64,000 bases of DNA from Ficedula albicollis (Eukaryota > Chordata > Aves > Passeriformes > Muscicapidae): NCBI RefSeq assembly GCF_000247815.1, contig NC_021677.1, forward strand, positions 38,507,717 through 38,571,716, read 5' to 3'. A program made the position numbers and the translations under genes. Under the pieces are notes generated by a model. It worked only from the letters and a program-made list of their open reading frames with translations. It searched no databases and had not been told where the DNA came from. Positions 1 through 15,142 of the stretch are shown here, one piece after another (the first letter of the stretch is position 1; every line of letters begins with the position of its first letter).

Positions 1-70
1 GCACTGGAAACTAGAAAAGGCTTGCTTTGCTTTGCTACATTTAATTTTTAGATTGGTCACCTATAGATGA

Positions 71-327
71 TATTTACACCATTTTCTTCTCTCCAAAAAT
101 CTAGAAGCTGTTTTTGTTGCTTTGAGAGTCAGGTTTCTGATATGTCTCAAAGAGGAAAGAGCTTCTCCTGCTGCTGCTGCCGAGGCTCCTGTGGCTTTCA
201 TATTTACACCATTTTCTTCTCTCCAAAAATCTAGAAGCTGTTTTTGTTGCTTTGAGAGTCAGGTTTCTGATATGTCTCAAAGAGGAAAGAGCTTCTCCTG
301 CTGCTGCTGCTGAGGCTCCTGTGGCTT
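71..327. repeat. two-copy tandem duplication, 130-bp period
   Basis: 71-197 is repeated at 201-327 with an offset of 130. I see one clear difference (c at 181, t at 311), so it is recent. Each copy ends in a CTG-type run (gctgctgctg). The short open frames through it are repeat artefacts. Confidence 0.95.
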
Positions 328-630
328 GCCAAGGAAAGCCTGCCTCACCACCTGCTCACCACTCACTCCCCTTCTCCAGCCAACCCACTGCTCTCCCTGC
401 TAAGAAAATCCCTCTGGAACAGAGACCAAGGGAGTCAATCAGCTCCCTGTGTCCTGCTTTCCCTGTCATGGGCAGGACACCTTTGCAATGGGTTAGTGTA
501 ACGATTTAGGCACAATAGCAGGGCCAGGCTTTTATGAGGTTATGTGGGTACTGGAGCAAAGTCTCACAGCACAGCTGTGGTAAAAAATTGGTCTTAAAGT
601 GTTTTTCATAGTAGGATACAGATAATATTG

Positions 631-941
631 AGAATAGAATGGAATAGAATGGAATAGAGTAGAGTAGAATAGAATAGAATAGAATAGAATAGAATAGAAT
701 AGAATAGAATAGAATAGAATAGAATAGAATAGAATAGAATAGAATAGAATAGAATAGAATAGAATAGAATAGAATAGAATAGAATAGAATAGAATAGAAT
801 AGAATAGAATAGAATAGAATAGAATAGAATAGAATAGAATAGAATAGAATAGAATAGAATAGAATAGAATAGAATAGAATAGAATAGAATAGAATAGAAT
901 AGAATAGAATAGAATAGAATAGAATAGAATAGAATAGAATA
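631..941. repeat. (AGAAT)n pentanucleotide microsatellite
   Basis: About 310 bp of AGAAT units, roughly 60 copies. It is nearly pure except for GGAAT and AGAGT variants in the first 40 bases. Long minus-strand frames reading FYSIL repeats are produced by the repeat and are not genes. Confidence 0.98.
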
Positions 942-3900
942 ACAGTATTTTTATTAGTACCTTTGCTATAGGAGGATAATAGACAGCATAAGAACAAAAG
1001 CAAGAAGCAGAGAAAGAAGTGAAAGCAGAGGAGAATGTGTACACAAAGAAGCAAACTGTTGGCCAGTGCAGTGACTATGTTGGGAAAAAAAAGGGGATAC
1101 AGTTTAGCAAGTCTCAATCCCTTTCCTTGTACCACTTAAGTTTTGCTAAGCAATATTATTTCAGATGTCTCCTGTAAATCAATCCATCATCTATTAAAAC
1201 TGCCCTTGAAAATTAACTGGCTAGTACAAGCTCCTGCTCATTTTGACAGGGCAGTCAGTAAAGTCCTGATGTGGTGCAAAGTGGCAATAATTTGCCTAGT
1301 GCAGGAGAGGTACCTCAAGGACCAAAGACACCTATAAGGCTGTGCAGCAGCTGGGAAGGGAGCCAGGGGGCAGAGGGAAGAGTGCGACCTGGCTGTTCCC
1401 CGGGTGAGAAGGAGCACTGCTGGGGAGAGTTGCAACATTGCTGCAGTGCTGCTGCTCTTCTCCCTTCCTCAGTTCCTGACTTGGGAAACCGAGTGGTGAC
1501 AGGCAGAGCCCTGCAGCTCTCTAACTTGGATGAGAAGTGCCACACATTCAGGAAAATTAAGCTGTGCTGAGCTCAGGGCCCCAGGGTCAGTGTCAAACTC
1601 CTGCCAATCTTCTCCAGTCTGCCCCATGGGCTCACTCCCCAGGGTGAGAAGGGTAGGCAGGGAGAGAGAGGACACAAGGGGCAAGCAGGTTCTGAGATCT
1701 CACATCCTTCTTCAAAAGGTGCTCTCAGATCTAGCAAGGTCAGCAGAAAGTGAAGGGAGCTGCTTTGAGTTGTGGAGGCACCCTCCCCATGCCCCGAAAC
1801 AGCACCATGTCCTGCACAGGCTGGGGACAGTAGGCATTGAAACACAAACTGGCTTTTGGGGACTTAGCTTCTTAGGAAAAAGTGATTCCTTTCTGAAGTG
1901 TAATGTTGTGGGGAAAAAAAAATTCTCATTTTGAGAATTAAGAAAAACTGTTTATTTTAATGACACTTTTCCTCTTTACTGCATACAGTTTAAAAATGCC
2001 AAACTGCGTTTTTCCTCCCACTTAAAGGTACAATAAACCATAAACTGGACATCAGACATTTCATCCCAGGAACCAACTGTTTTCAGATTCATCATTCTCT
2101 AAGAAAAATGCCTTTATCCTAAGAAATACCATGTAGCCATAGGAGTTGCTGCCATGTTTGTTACAACACATGATGCTTATTTTAGAAGTCCTAACTCTGA
2201 CATTTCAATTTTCATCTTTGATACAGTTCTGTTTGTGTATCTTCCAACTGAACATACTGTGCTTCTGTTTAACAGTCTGTTTATAGTCATAAGAGAAATA
2301 AACATATAAAATAAATGCATCTTGATGCATAGCTGTGCAACAGTACAGATGTTTTATTAATGAAAATGAATCCAGCTTTTTGTAAGTCATGGCAGCAATA
2401 TAACGTATCATTGTTTGCTTCTCTGCTAGATGGTCCCTGCTGTTTTTACATAGAAATTCCTGTAATACTTAAAGGACATCTGGAAGAATTCAGCCAATTA
2501 ATCGAATTCACGCAGGAGCTAGGCTAATGGCTGTCTGAAAGGCAGATTACATTAAATCAAACTTGCAATATGAATGAAAGTACTTAATCATACATGCAAC
2601 ATTCATTAGACGTGGCACAGCAAGTGTTTTGATTACTTTAATGAAAGATCAGGTAAAGTGCATCAACTGAACAGATTGAAGAGACAGCATGCTTACAAAT
2701 GTTTGATTATGTTGACTATCAACAGAAACAGTGCCAGTAATTTATAGCAAAACATATTTGGAGGAGGAGGAGGAGGATGGAGCTGGTGAACTTGGGAGGC
2801 AAAGTGAAATTTAGGCCTTGCCTCCAAGCACTTTAATTAATATTTAGGATAGCAAGACTTTAATCAATGTCACAAAAGAAGCAAAACAAATGTTAGTGGA
2901 GAATCCTGCATGGCAGCTGCTACAGATTGTTATATTAGCAGTACTTGTAGCATGATGCTGGTTTTGAGGTCCCTCTCCTGGCTTTGAAGTAAAGAGGGCT
3001 AAGTCCTAAGTGGAAAAATATTTTCAAAACAATGAGATATATGCTTGATGATTTTGGCTTGGTGCTGCTTTTCCCCTGGGCTCTGCTGGAGATATCGTCC
3101 AGCTGCCTCTGCCCTTGCCTTCTATGCAGGCACTGGCACCTGGAGAGGGGAGGGAAGCCGAAGAGAAGCTTTGGATTTAGATCATCCTGAAGCACTGATG
3201 CATTTTCCCTTTTCCTGCCTCATCAGCCAGCAAAGCATTTTGCCATTGCCCTTCAGAGTTGCACATGGGTGTTCACCCCCCAAAAAAAAAAAAAAAGGAG
3301 AGAGCCTCCATTCTGACACACCTGCCAAGAGCTGGCACTGCAGCCTCGCCTCTCTGAAGTTTCCTGCACAATGGGCATTTGCCAGGTCCCATTTGTGAAT
3401 GAACAAGGTGGATGTGCTCAGAAGCTGGAGGTGCACTGTCAGAAAACAGCAGCAGCTTTCTGGCTCGGTGCTGCCCTTCCTTCTTCTGTCACATTCCCTG
3501 CAAAGAGATGAATCACTATTTCCTTTTGGGAGCTGCTGCTTTTCCGAGATGCGGGCACCCAGCTCAGATGTGGTTTATTTCCTTGCAATGCAATTTTCCA
3601 GCTTGTTCCTTTCGGGTGCTGCTCTGCCCAGCTGTTTCTAGCCAGCTTTCCATGTTGGTTTGCTTGTCTCCTCCCACCCCCTGCCACTGGTTTTCCTTAT
3701 CAGCATCTCCCCTTTGCACCTGTTGCTAGCAGTCGTGGCTCCTGCACTGCCATCTGTTTGCAGTGGCCAGGCCATACCTGCACCTTACTCCACAACAAAT
3801 CCTGCCATTCCTTTGCACAGGCAAGCAAAGATGCAATAGCATACTTCTGTCAGGAAGTGCCTCCAGTTCTGGTGGGAAAAGGACCTGGGAATTTGGTGTG

Positions 3901-6193
3901 ACCTGAAGAAAATCGAGGAAGAAATAGAGAGGGTATAGTGGAGTAGGGGTGGCAGAAAGGTCTTGGGCAACAGCCCTGGGGAATTACCTGTTGCACCTCT
4001 GAGTCAGAGGAATTTTACTGAATAAGGTGGCCTTAGAACAGGGGCACGAAAGAATTATTGGGATTGGGGGGGAAAGAAAAAAAAGTAAATACTTTCCTGT
4101 GGGCTCAGCTCCCTGCACCACATTCCTGCAGAACTGAATATGCTCCAGTGCCAGCACAAGAGCAGGATGAAGTGTGACCATAAGAGAATTAAGTATTTGT
4201 GGCTGTGATTCATTGGTCCTGATCTCTGCTCTCTGAAAGCCTCCTAGATTGGGAGATTTTGGGAAATTAGGCAACCAGCATGTTTCTCTGTCCTATCTAA
4301 ACTTTACTGGAGACAGGCATGGAGTTTCCCAGACCAGCATGCAGCAGAGACATCCCTCAGAAACTTCATTTCTCCCACTGTCCTGCTGTCTTGTCTTCTG
4401 GTCTCTTCAGTTGTTCTCTCTTTGCACACAGAACCATCCACCTGCCTGCACATGCCCCTGCACTGAGTGCAGCTGGGACTCAGCCTCCCTGAAAGCCACT
4501 ACTGGTATCCATAAAATTGGTAACCGTGGCCTTCTGTACTAGGAGGCCTTTTTTTTTTTTTTTTTTTTTTGTGGCCTTCTGTACTAGGAGGCCTTTTTTT
4601 TTTTTTTTTCTGTGAGTTGCAACATATAATGATGCTTGAACAGACTGCTGAGAATCTTCTGCCAAAGGAAGCCAAATCTTCCTACTTATGACATGGTGAG
4701 ATCAATAAATAACTCCATTACAGGCAAATTTGGCAAATGGCAAATGGCTTCAGCCTGTGGGGTATGAGCTGAAATCCAGCTGAAATCTGTAATGAAGTAA
4801 CAAAAGTCATCATGGTCCCATCAAGTCTCCTATAACTTTTATAAGTTTGGGAATGTCAATGTGCTCCCTGGAGAGGACCTGGTTTCCCTGCAATGGGCTA
4901 ATGCAGATGGAGATGGGGAAGAACCAAAACATGAGATTGCTCCTTTGGCCCTTACACAGCTGCTCACTTATGGAGTAGGGACAGGAGCTGTGGCACCACT
5001 GTCCTCCCAGTATCACCTCAGTGATGGGTGATGTGATGTGACCAGTTCACACCTTCACTTCATTTGTGGAAAAAGAGGAAGCTTAAATGTTTTCATAGTG
5101 TCTTCAAAACCCTTCAAATCCCTCTAACCCAAGTACCTTCACAGAACAGTGTTTTCTACCTTCCCTTACAGAAGGCTTTTTGTTAATATTTGAACAATGA
5201 AGAAAACATAGCAGCTGTTAGCATCATTTTCCTCTTGAAGCAGATTGTCCTCAGGTAAAACAAAACACAATTAAGCTACTAGCAAGGTCAGTTATATTAG
5301 GCAATCCATATCCTCATAATGCAGATATTTCCTTCAATGTCTGTCACCAGCATCAAATGTCCAACTGCAGCAAGATAATTGGCAGCCTTGTTCTAGGGGA
5401 AGATGAAATGGCTTGTGTTGCCACCAAAACCAGCCTGGATTTTGTTTAAGTGCTGGAGCCTGGGGGTGGTATCGCTCATCTAGCTATATTGCTGGAGAGT
5501 CATGTATCAAGGACAGGCTTCTGAGGCAGCTTCTGTCTCCCTCCTATTTACTGCTCCATTAATTACAAACCAGATGTCAGGGCAAGATTTAAAAGTCAAC
5601 TTTATTTGAAATCCTGCAATATAAAAAACTCAACCACAACCATTTTTTTTTGTGGTGGGGAGGGGAAACATGAAGGAGAGAAATGTTCTTTAATCATTTG
5701 CTTATAGTTATTCTCTATTTTATTTTTAACTCTTATTTTTTAAAGTTGTGGTTATTTTTTCTTTTGCTAAGTGGCAAAAGGAATTTCTCTTTTTCTTTCT
5801 GTCCCTTCAACCCCCAGAAGAGTTTTTAGGGTTTTCTCTGGGAACCAGACCTCACTCAAGAGCTTCTCTCTGCCAGCTGGCATTTCTGTCATACATTCTT
5901 CTTTCTGTTTATGCCCCAAGACTGTTCAGAAATATAAATGCAGCTGCCCACTTGCTTGACAATGTTTTATTCGTGGACCATGGAGGTGTAGACCTCTCCT
6001 TCAGTGTCTGCACAGGCTTCCAGGTGTCCTGGAGCTGCTGGAGACACGGCTGGGGTTGAAAGCAATGGTATCCCTACCTCACAGCCGGAGATGACAGTCT
6101 CCAGACAGCTGGGATGTACAAGGACCTGGATGATGAGCTTTAGTGCCAAACTCTGGAGCACCCTGGGCAATCAGATGGAGCATCCTCCAGAGT
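942..6193. other. intergenic DNA, no gene seen
   Basis: No splice-bounded or recognisable coding sequence is visible on either strand. The 2460-2900 part is AT-rich with several TAAT-type cores (for example ccaattaatcg and ctttaattaat), which could fit a conserved noncoding element. I cannot test that here. A GGA trinucleotide run lies at 2760-2776. Confidence 0.6.
4526..4609. repeat. two-copy tandem duplication, 45-bp period, with poly-T
   Basis: A 23-base block starting gtggccttctgtactagg occurs at 4526 and 4571, each copy followed by a run of about 18-22 T. The arrangement suggests slippage or unequal exchange at a poly-T tract. Confidence 0.85.
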
Positions 6194-6290
6194 CACATAA
6201 TCAAGGAATTGATTATGTTGAAAAGGACCTTTAAAAGTTCAACCATTAACCCAGCACTGATAAGCACACAACTAAACCATGTCCCTAAAA
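6194..6290 (-). mobile_element. CR1 LINE fragment (3' end, antisense)
   Basis: Diverged but recognisable CR1 3'-end sequence in antisense: gttgaaaaggacctttaaaa, then a block ending actaaaccatgtccct. The same order occurs in the clearer copy at 52076. It is short and old; the 5' part is lost. Confidence 0.65.
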
Positions 6291-8503
6291 GAAGGCAGCA
6301 ACAGAGAAAGGTATCTAGAGGAATCTGAAGATTGTCCTCACTTTGGAAGGTCCCCAAGAGGTTGGTCCAGCCATCACTGAATCTGATTGCTGAGTCTTGG
6401 CAAGGCTTCAATGGGTCCCTCAGGCTAAGGTTAGCAGCAAAGTTATGAACAAGGGTAAAAGGCCCCTCACGCAAAATGAGAAACTTCAACAAAAAGGGAG
6501 GCAGAGCAGTGCTGTGCTATTCTTGTTCCCATTCCCTAGCACACCAACATTCAGCCTCAGCCAGCCAGGAGGGAATGGACTGAGGAAGCAAAGGATGTAA
6601 GATGAGGAACTGGTTCCTCTTATTTTCACCCTGCCAGTTCCCCACTAGCTATTGCATTTTTCCACTAGAAGTTTGATTTCCTATTTACTGTGGGATTAAA
6701 CCTTTGGTTAATCTCAGGTCATATAAGGATGACTCGTGCAAGCAGCCAACATGTTTAATTAAGGCCAACCTGATTTTAGCAAATTGTAGAGAACAGAGTG
6801 TAAGGTCAGGAGCAAAACCATCATTCATCTCTTTGCTTAGGAAAGCTTTGACCTTAAAGTTTTCCTGTTGTAGCATGTTCAGGAGGGTCTGCTGCTGAAC
6901 TCTCAGCTAGGTGATGGGACTAATGAAATGAAGTAAGATGGGGGGAAAAAAATCCAGTAAATTAACACAGGATTTGGAGGTGTGTCCACAAAATTGTTGA
7001 CTGTTATTATAAATTACCTGAATTTTCTAACTGTAACATTTTTACTTTACTCCTTTGGTAGGAATAAAGAATGATGGCAAGGAGCTAAGCCCATGTAACA
7101 GTTTGGAAAGCTTAGAAGCTGTGAGAGTTGGGTGTAATACCAGCCACTACAGTTACATTCTCTTGTAAATGTGGGAGGGAGGAGACATAATCTGTAATCA
7201 AAGAATAATTGTGACCCTTCCAAGTGGGAGCCAGGGCACTGGGAGTTTGTACTGGGGCAGAAACAGTCTGGGGAAATCATGTCTCAATAAATGTATGTTT
7301 ATTGAGAGAAATAAGTCACCAGGTGGCTGGACCAACTTGAATCCCCCCACAATTTTGCCAGTGTTTTTGTCAGGCATCTGTGGGCACTGGCACATGCTGC
7401 AGCAAGACCAAGTGATGGGTTCTACAATTTTGGGTCTCACCTTAGAAACTGATCATAAACTGGAGGCAAGTTTTGAAAGCTACAAGAGGTCTGTGCTGGA
7501 GGGCACTGTGAGCAAGGGGGAGGCACAGACAGGCACCAAATCAGGGAAGAGCCAAAAAGCACCACAGGAGGGACGTCAGCTGGGGAGATGGAGCAGTGAT
7601 TCCACATCTGTGACTGTAGCTTACTCCCCAAGCCTTCCCATGATGTCTGAGCCATGTCAGATGATGACACTGGGGCCATGGAGAAACCCCCTGGTGCAAC
7701 TCCAATCTACAGCTTTTATTGGAAAGATGTTTGGAGTTTCAGTAAGCACCCCATACACCTGCTTTCCGACTGGTACTCTACCTCCAGCTACTCCTGTGCT
7801 GGAAAAGGCATTGTTGGATTCCTCACCTCTTAGGACTGGAGACTGAACTCGACATTCCAGAACTGGACACTCCTACCACAGACTATTTTTGCAATGAAGC
7901 AAAAAGCAAGTGGGAACATTGTTTACAAGGGGAAATTGAAAGAACTATATACATATTGCTTGGAGGAACAGTGGATCTGTAATCAGAGATCCAGTTACTC
8001 AGTGAGAAATGTAGCTGGGAAGTCCAGCTATGAAAGTAAAAAATTTTGGGTAATAATCAAGCAGTGAGTCAGTGTATGAAAGCATGGCTCACTGGTCCCA
8101 GTTACAGTGGTTCGTACTAACAAAGGGTGATCTCTAGCCCATGGAGTCTGTAATCTAATCTGAGATTCAGTGCAACCATGAAAACGGAGGAAAATGGGAG
8201 AGGACAGTAATGTAAAACACGATTAAGACTTTGCTAAGCAAATATAATCGGAGCACTTACACAGAGAAGTGGTTTGAGAGAGTGTTTTGAGCAGGTGGGG
8301 GGAGTTCTGGTCTTGCATGAAGGCTTCACATCTTTCTTCCACTTCTGGAAAGCCCCTCGAACCAGAGGTGCTGTTTCTCCCTTTCTCCTGGTACCCTCTA
8401 CTTCCTCCGGCTGGGCGATGCTTCCAGCAGGGTGAGTCCGACCGTCCTGCCGTGGCCAGGGCTGTCTGTGCCTGGTCAGGGAGGGAGCGAGGCTGCAGCG
8501 CGG
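6291..8503. other. intergenic DNA with one 225-codon open frame
   Basis: The only notable frame is 7169-7846 on the plus strand, 225 codons with a non-repetitive but Ser/Gly/Pro/Thr-rich composition. I recognise no domain, signal peptide or membrane segment. There is no sign of a promoter or poly(A) site to support a gene. It is probably a chance frame. Confidence 0.5.
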
Positions 8504-8862
8504 TCATTTCCAACGGCACGGGCATTTCCAATGGCACGGGCATTTCCAGCGGCACGGGCGTTTCAACGGCACGGGCATTTCCAATGGCACGGGCATCCCC
8601 AGCGGCACGGGCGTTTCAACGGCACGGGCATTTCCAATGGCACGGGCATCCCCAGCGGCACGGGCGTTTCAACGGCACGGGCATTTCCAATGGCACGGGC
8701 ATCCCCAGCGGCACGGGCGTTTCAACGGCACGGGCATTTCCAATGGCACGGGCATCCCCAGCGGCACGGGCGTTTCAACGGCACGGGCATTTCCAATGGC
8801 ACGGGCATTTCCAGCGGCACGGGCGTTTCAATGCCACGAGCATCCCCAGCGGCACGGCATCT
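8504..8862. repeat. GC-rich minisatellite, 53-bp higher-order unit of three ~18-bp subunits
   Basis: The subunit is close to GGCACGGGCATTTCCAAY. Three variants (17+18+18 bp) form a 53-bp unit. The GGCACGGGCG anchor recurs at exactly 53-bp spacing at 8551, 8604, 8657, 8710, 8763 and 8816. Because 53 is not a multiple of three, all frames stay open, which creates several overlapping false ORFs. Confidence 0.97.
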
Positions 8863-9442
8863 CGGGCATCCTGCGGGCAGCAGGGCTGCGGGCGGGCCAG
8901 CACCGTCCTGCCGCCAAACCCAGCCCCGGCTGTACCGCATGGGCGGTACAATAGGAGATGCTGGGGCCGGAGGGGCTGCTGAGACCCGGCTGCCAGCGCG
9001 CTTGATTCCCCTCCAAAGGCGATTCGTGCTTTAGCGAACATTCCTGCCTTGCTGCAGCCGCGAACGGGCCGGGAGCTGCAGCGGGGCGGGACGGGAGAGG
9101 CTCGGGCACTTTTGCACCTGTATCACACCTCACCCTTGCCTCCCCTGGGCTCGGGAGGCTGCCCGGGGTGAGGCTGCCAAGGGACCAGCCACGGCCACTA
9201 CGCAGAGCCGTGATTTAGCATTACACGCGGCGGTGGCAGCCCGGCAGCCCTGCTCTGGCACTGGGAGCTCACCGCAACACCGGAGCTTTCTGGCTACTTC
9301 TGGGAAACTCCTGATGTGGCTGTGCAGAAGGACGGAGCCAGTTCCCAGCTCCGGCTCCCTTCAGCGGAAAGCGTGCGGGTCCGTGCGGGTCCGTGCGGCC
9401 CCGGCGGCGGAGGAAGGCACCGGCACGAGCACCCGCGACAGA

Positions 9443-9443
<1 letters not shown>
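8863..9443. other. GC-rich, CpG-rich island segment
   Basis: GC content and CpG frequency are far above the surrounding DNA. It looks like a CpG island upstream of a plus-strand gene, but no start codon leading into a recognisable protein is visible. A short GTGCGGGTCC duplication lies near 9375-9396. The segment leads directly into the first G tract. Confidence 0.55.

Positions 9444-9521
<78 letters not shown>
9444..9521. repeat. poly-G tract, 78 bases
   Basis: Uninterrupted run of 78 G inside the CpG-rich island. It is followed by 130 bp of complex GC-rich sequence (9522-9651) before the larger tract. Poly-Gly and poly-Pro frames across it are artefacts. Confidence 0.97.
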
Positions 9522-9523
<2 letters not shown>

Positions 9524-9649
9524 GGCCCCTCGGACCGGGACCCAGCTCAGGGTCTCTCCCGTCCCGGTGCTACTCCCGGCCCCGGAGCTCACTGGGTGTC
9601 GCAGGGCGCCGGGGGTGCGCTCCCCGAGACACCCCGCCCGTGCCCGCAG

Positions 9650-12181
<2,532 letters not shown>

Positions 12182-13068
12182 CTCCAGTACATCTTCCGTA
12201 GCGGCGGAGAGAAGTACGGCTGTATATAGGGTATCTAAAAAGAGGAATTATTTTTCGTGAGAAAAGGAGCCTGATTTAGTGACTTCGCTTTAATAGCCTT
12301 AGCCACCGACCTTCAGCATTCGTGGTGTTTTGTTCGCTGTACTCTGTACTAAGATAGCTGAGAAGGTAAATGTTCATATTAAGTCAGTGTCAAGTCATAT
12401 AATAGCTAGCAAAACGTATGGGAAATTAATCTTGCTGTCTGCTTAATTGAAATACGAGGTGTTGATTTTCTATAGCTAAGTACGCATCTCCTGCTTACGC
12501 TGTGTCTCTGTACTCTAGCAACTGTGTGGTAGGCAAAACACGCGTCTCTGGCAGCTGCCCGTTCCAAAAGCCGTCAGTGGCTTGTTAGTGCGGCACGGAC
12601 AGTAGCCAGAATGGCAGCTCGGTGTCACCAGGCTGGGCGGCGTGTGGCCCTGCCAGCCCCTGCTCCGCAGGCAGGTGGAAAGCACCCTGTGTGCGGGGCT
12701 CGCCTTCTCAGTCGGCCTCCGACCCCTCTCCCTGTGAGCTGCGCTTTTGATGTGAGCTCCTCCGAGTCTTGTGAACAGCTGAAATTAGGACACGAAGCAG
12801 TCTTTAGACACGTTGCTAAAGCGCAGGTGACAGGCTACTTTCCTTCTCCCTAACGACACCTACCTTTAGCAAAGCAACCCGCGGTGTGTATTCCCTGGCT
12901 TTGACAGTGCTCTGGCCAAATGCTTTGAAATGCTGTTGAATGTACCAGCTATTGACACTTCAGCCAGTATTTGTTTGTTTGTTTGTTTATTTATTTTTTT
13001 CATGAGTGCTTGTTTCTGAATTGTGATCGCAGATGGGGCTAAAAATAAGGGCAAGAAAATTCAATAAA
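12182..13068 (+). other. right flank of poly-G tract; possible 3' UTR of a masked plus-strand gene
   Basis: Composition changes at once from G to ordinary DNA: a CpG-bearing start, then AT-rich sequence, then another GC-rich block (12540-12740). No zinc finger or other domain is encoded. An AATAAA at 13063-13068 on the plus strand could end a transcript converging on RALGAPA1. The UTR assignment rests on position only. Confidence 0.25.
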
Positions 13069-13929
13069 AGATTTAAAAGAAAGCTCATGCCTTTCTTGAA
13101 TACAGCAGGGCAAAGTGGGTCAGCTGGTGACTTCCGAAAAACCAAATTGATCCCTGCCGTAGTCTTTGTTCTAACACTCTCTCTGACACAAGCATGCAAG
13201 ATATTTCAATCCCTTGATTAGCATCCTCTAAAGCAATTATATCTGTAGTTTTATATTTTGCTACACACAACAAAAGATGTATCATGCCCAAAGGCTGCAA
13301 GCAAGTGATAAGTGCTTTATGTTAAATGTGCTTCATGGACTTTGTCATTTTAGTTCCAGAACCTGGACAAATGAATTCACACAATATAACCTAATGCAGC
13401 CAAGATTTGCTTTCTGACAAAGGAGGCTGAACTTGCAACTCACTAATATGCCAAAAATAAAGCATGTTATTTTAAGTTATGCATTTTTCTGTCGTCTGTT
13501 GGCAACAGAGACTTAGGTAAAAATGCCTGTTTATGCAATTAAATGAGTTTGCCCCTGGAGAAAGTCACTAGTTTTGTTTTTTTTTTTTAAATCATAGTTC
13601 TTCTTTCTTTCCTTATGTAGTCAAAGATGAAGGGCTTCAGACCACACAAACGTGATGATTATTAACTGCTCCTACAATTAGCACTTGAACAACCAACCTG
13701 CCAGAGGGAACAACCTAAGATTTGTATTACTTGCAGAGCTACGTGCAGTATATTTACCAGATCTGGGGAAAAGTTTTCAGTTGGGCATTCTTGAGAACTT
13801 GTGTGTATTTTTAATAAAAAGGGAAACCAAGCTGTGTATTGCATTTAACTGCTCCATGTGCATGTAATACACAATTCTTCTATAAAGTGGACTAAGAATC
13901 TAATCAGTGAGGTGAATGACTAATAAACA
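13069..13929. other. intergenic spacer, no gene seen
   Basis: AT-rich spacer between the possible plus-strand poly(A) signal at 13063 and the RALGAPA1 3' end. No open frame longer than about 70 codons and no repeat of note. Confidence 0.6.
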
Positions 13930-15142
13930 AAAGGTGGTAAGAATAATTTTATTGGATTATTAAATAGCATGTCTTCTCTTCAACCATTACAAATTTGTAG
14001 ATACTACATGAATGACAATACATAATTTCTTTTTTTATTGTTGCCTATATGATATATTTACACATGCAGTTAGTACCGATGCCATGCTACATTTTGTTAA
14101 CAGCATTTTGTTGTTTACCAGATTCAAAATGTGAGCATTTAATTTTCTGTAGGAAAATACCTCTGGGTGGGTGGGACTCGTGTACTAATCTGCGCTCAGA
14201 AGATTGAAATTATTAGCATTTCAGGCCAGGCTCCCAGAGCATGTTCCCTTTTCTTCCCTAGTACTCATCACAGCAACGAATTTCTATCAGAGAAGTGTTT
14301 GTTTTTAATTTTTTTTTTAACGTAAGAAAAAAGAATATACATCTAGATGGAGCAGCCTAATGATAACGGCTAAAACTCATGAAACTCAATGGCATTTACT
14401 ATTGACACCACTTGTAAAAGCAAACATTATAAAAATATTTGGAAGCCAAGCATAAGTAGAATTTCAGCACAGTGATTTTTTTTTTCCTGGCATAGATTAT
14501 CTGCAGAATTATGAAATGATACATTGCTTTATGATGAAAGGGTGCTATGAGCGAATTATTTCATTTGGATTCTGTAATGCTTGAAAGGCCATTGAACTAT
14601 TTTATTCTCAACATAAATAATCTGTACACATCTTGTGCATTAACATTGTGACATCTGACAAAGACTTTACAAATGCAATTTCAATTTAAAATTGTACATT
14701 CATTTTCAAATTGTACATATTTCTTTCTTTGTTACAGAGGAAATTGCAAAGGGGCACAATAAATACAGAGTAATCTAACTGCAGTCTCCAATTCCATGTT
14801 GATTCAAGATCAACCAGACTTAAAACCCAAAGTTAATCATCCATAATCATCCAAGTAGGTAAAAAGTGCAGGGTACAAACTGCATTGCAAAAAAAGAAAA
14901 AAAAAAAAGGCAGACTGAAGGTTGGTATAAAAAAAACCAAAGCTAATTAATTAAAGTAAAATTCCAGTGTCACTGTTTAAAATAAACATACAGAAAAGGA
15001 GTATGTGGGGCATGGGCACACACACATGAGAGACATTATCCTTGAATGAGAGGTGTGAGCAGTAAAAAATCCCAGAAGGCGTGAGTGGCTGCGGGAAGGG
15101 TGGCCAGTTCTCTTCACTAGAAAGCTGCAGGCATCTCGCCAC
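13930..15142 (-). other. RALGAPA1: RALGAPA1 3' UTR (probable extent)
   Basis: About 1.2 kb of AT-rich sequence lies downstream of the stop codon on the minus strand and has no open frame. It contains a Pumilio-type UGUAAAUA element (14055-14062 in plus coordinates). The left limit is inferred from the AATAAA at 13948-13953. An upstream hexamer near 14034 could give a slightly shorter form. Confidence 0.6.
13948..13953 (-). promoter_or_regulatory. RALGAPA1: poly(A) signal AATAAA, RALGAPA1
   Basis: The plus strand reads tttatt, so the minus-strand hexamer is AATAAA, in the context CCAATAAAATTATTC about 1.19 kb past the stop codon. It is the most distal canonical hexamer before the sequence character changes. 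Cleavage would fall around 13925-13935. Confidence 0.5.

Noticed and set aside
506..1135. Minus-strand frames of 170-209 codons with FYSIL repeats
   Set aside because: Translation of the AGAAT microsatellite; the 5-bp unit keeps frames open.
8504..8862. Regularly spaced repeat resembling a CRISPR array
   Set aside because: The units are contiguous variants of one 18-bp sequence with no unique spacers, in an animal genome.
8223..9041. Overlapping frames of 72-231 codons on both strands
   Set aside because: Produced by the 53-bp minisatellite and high GC; no domain and all frames open at once.
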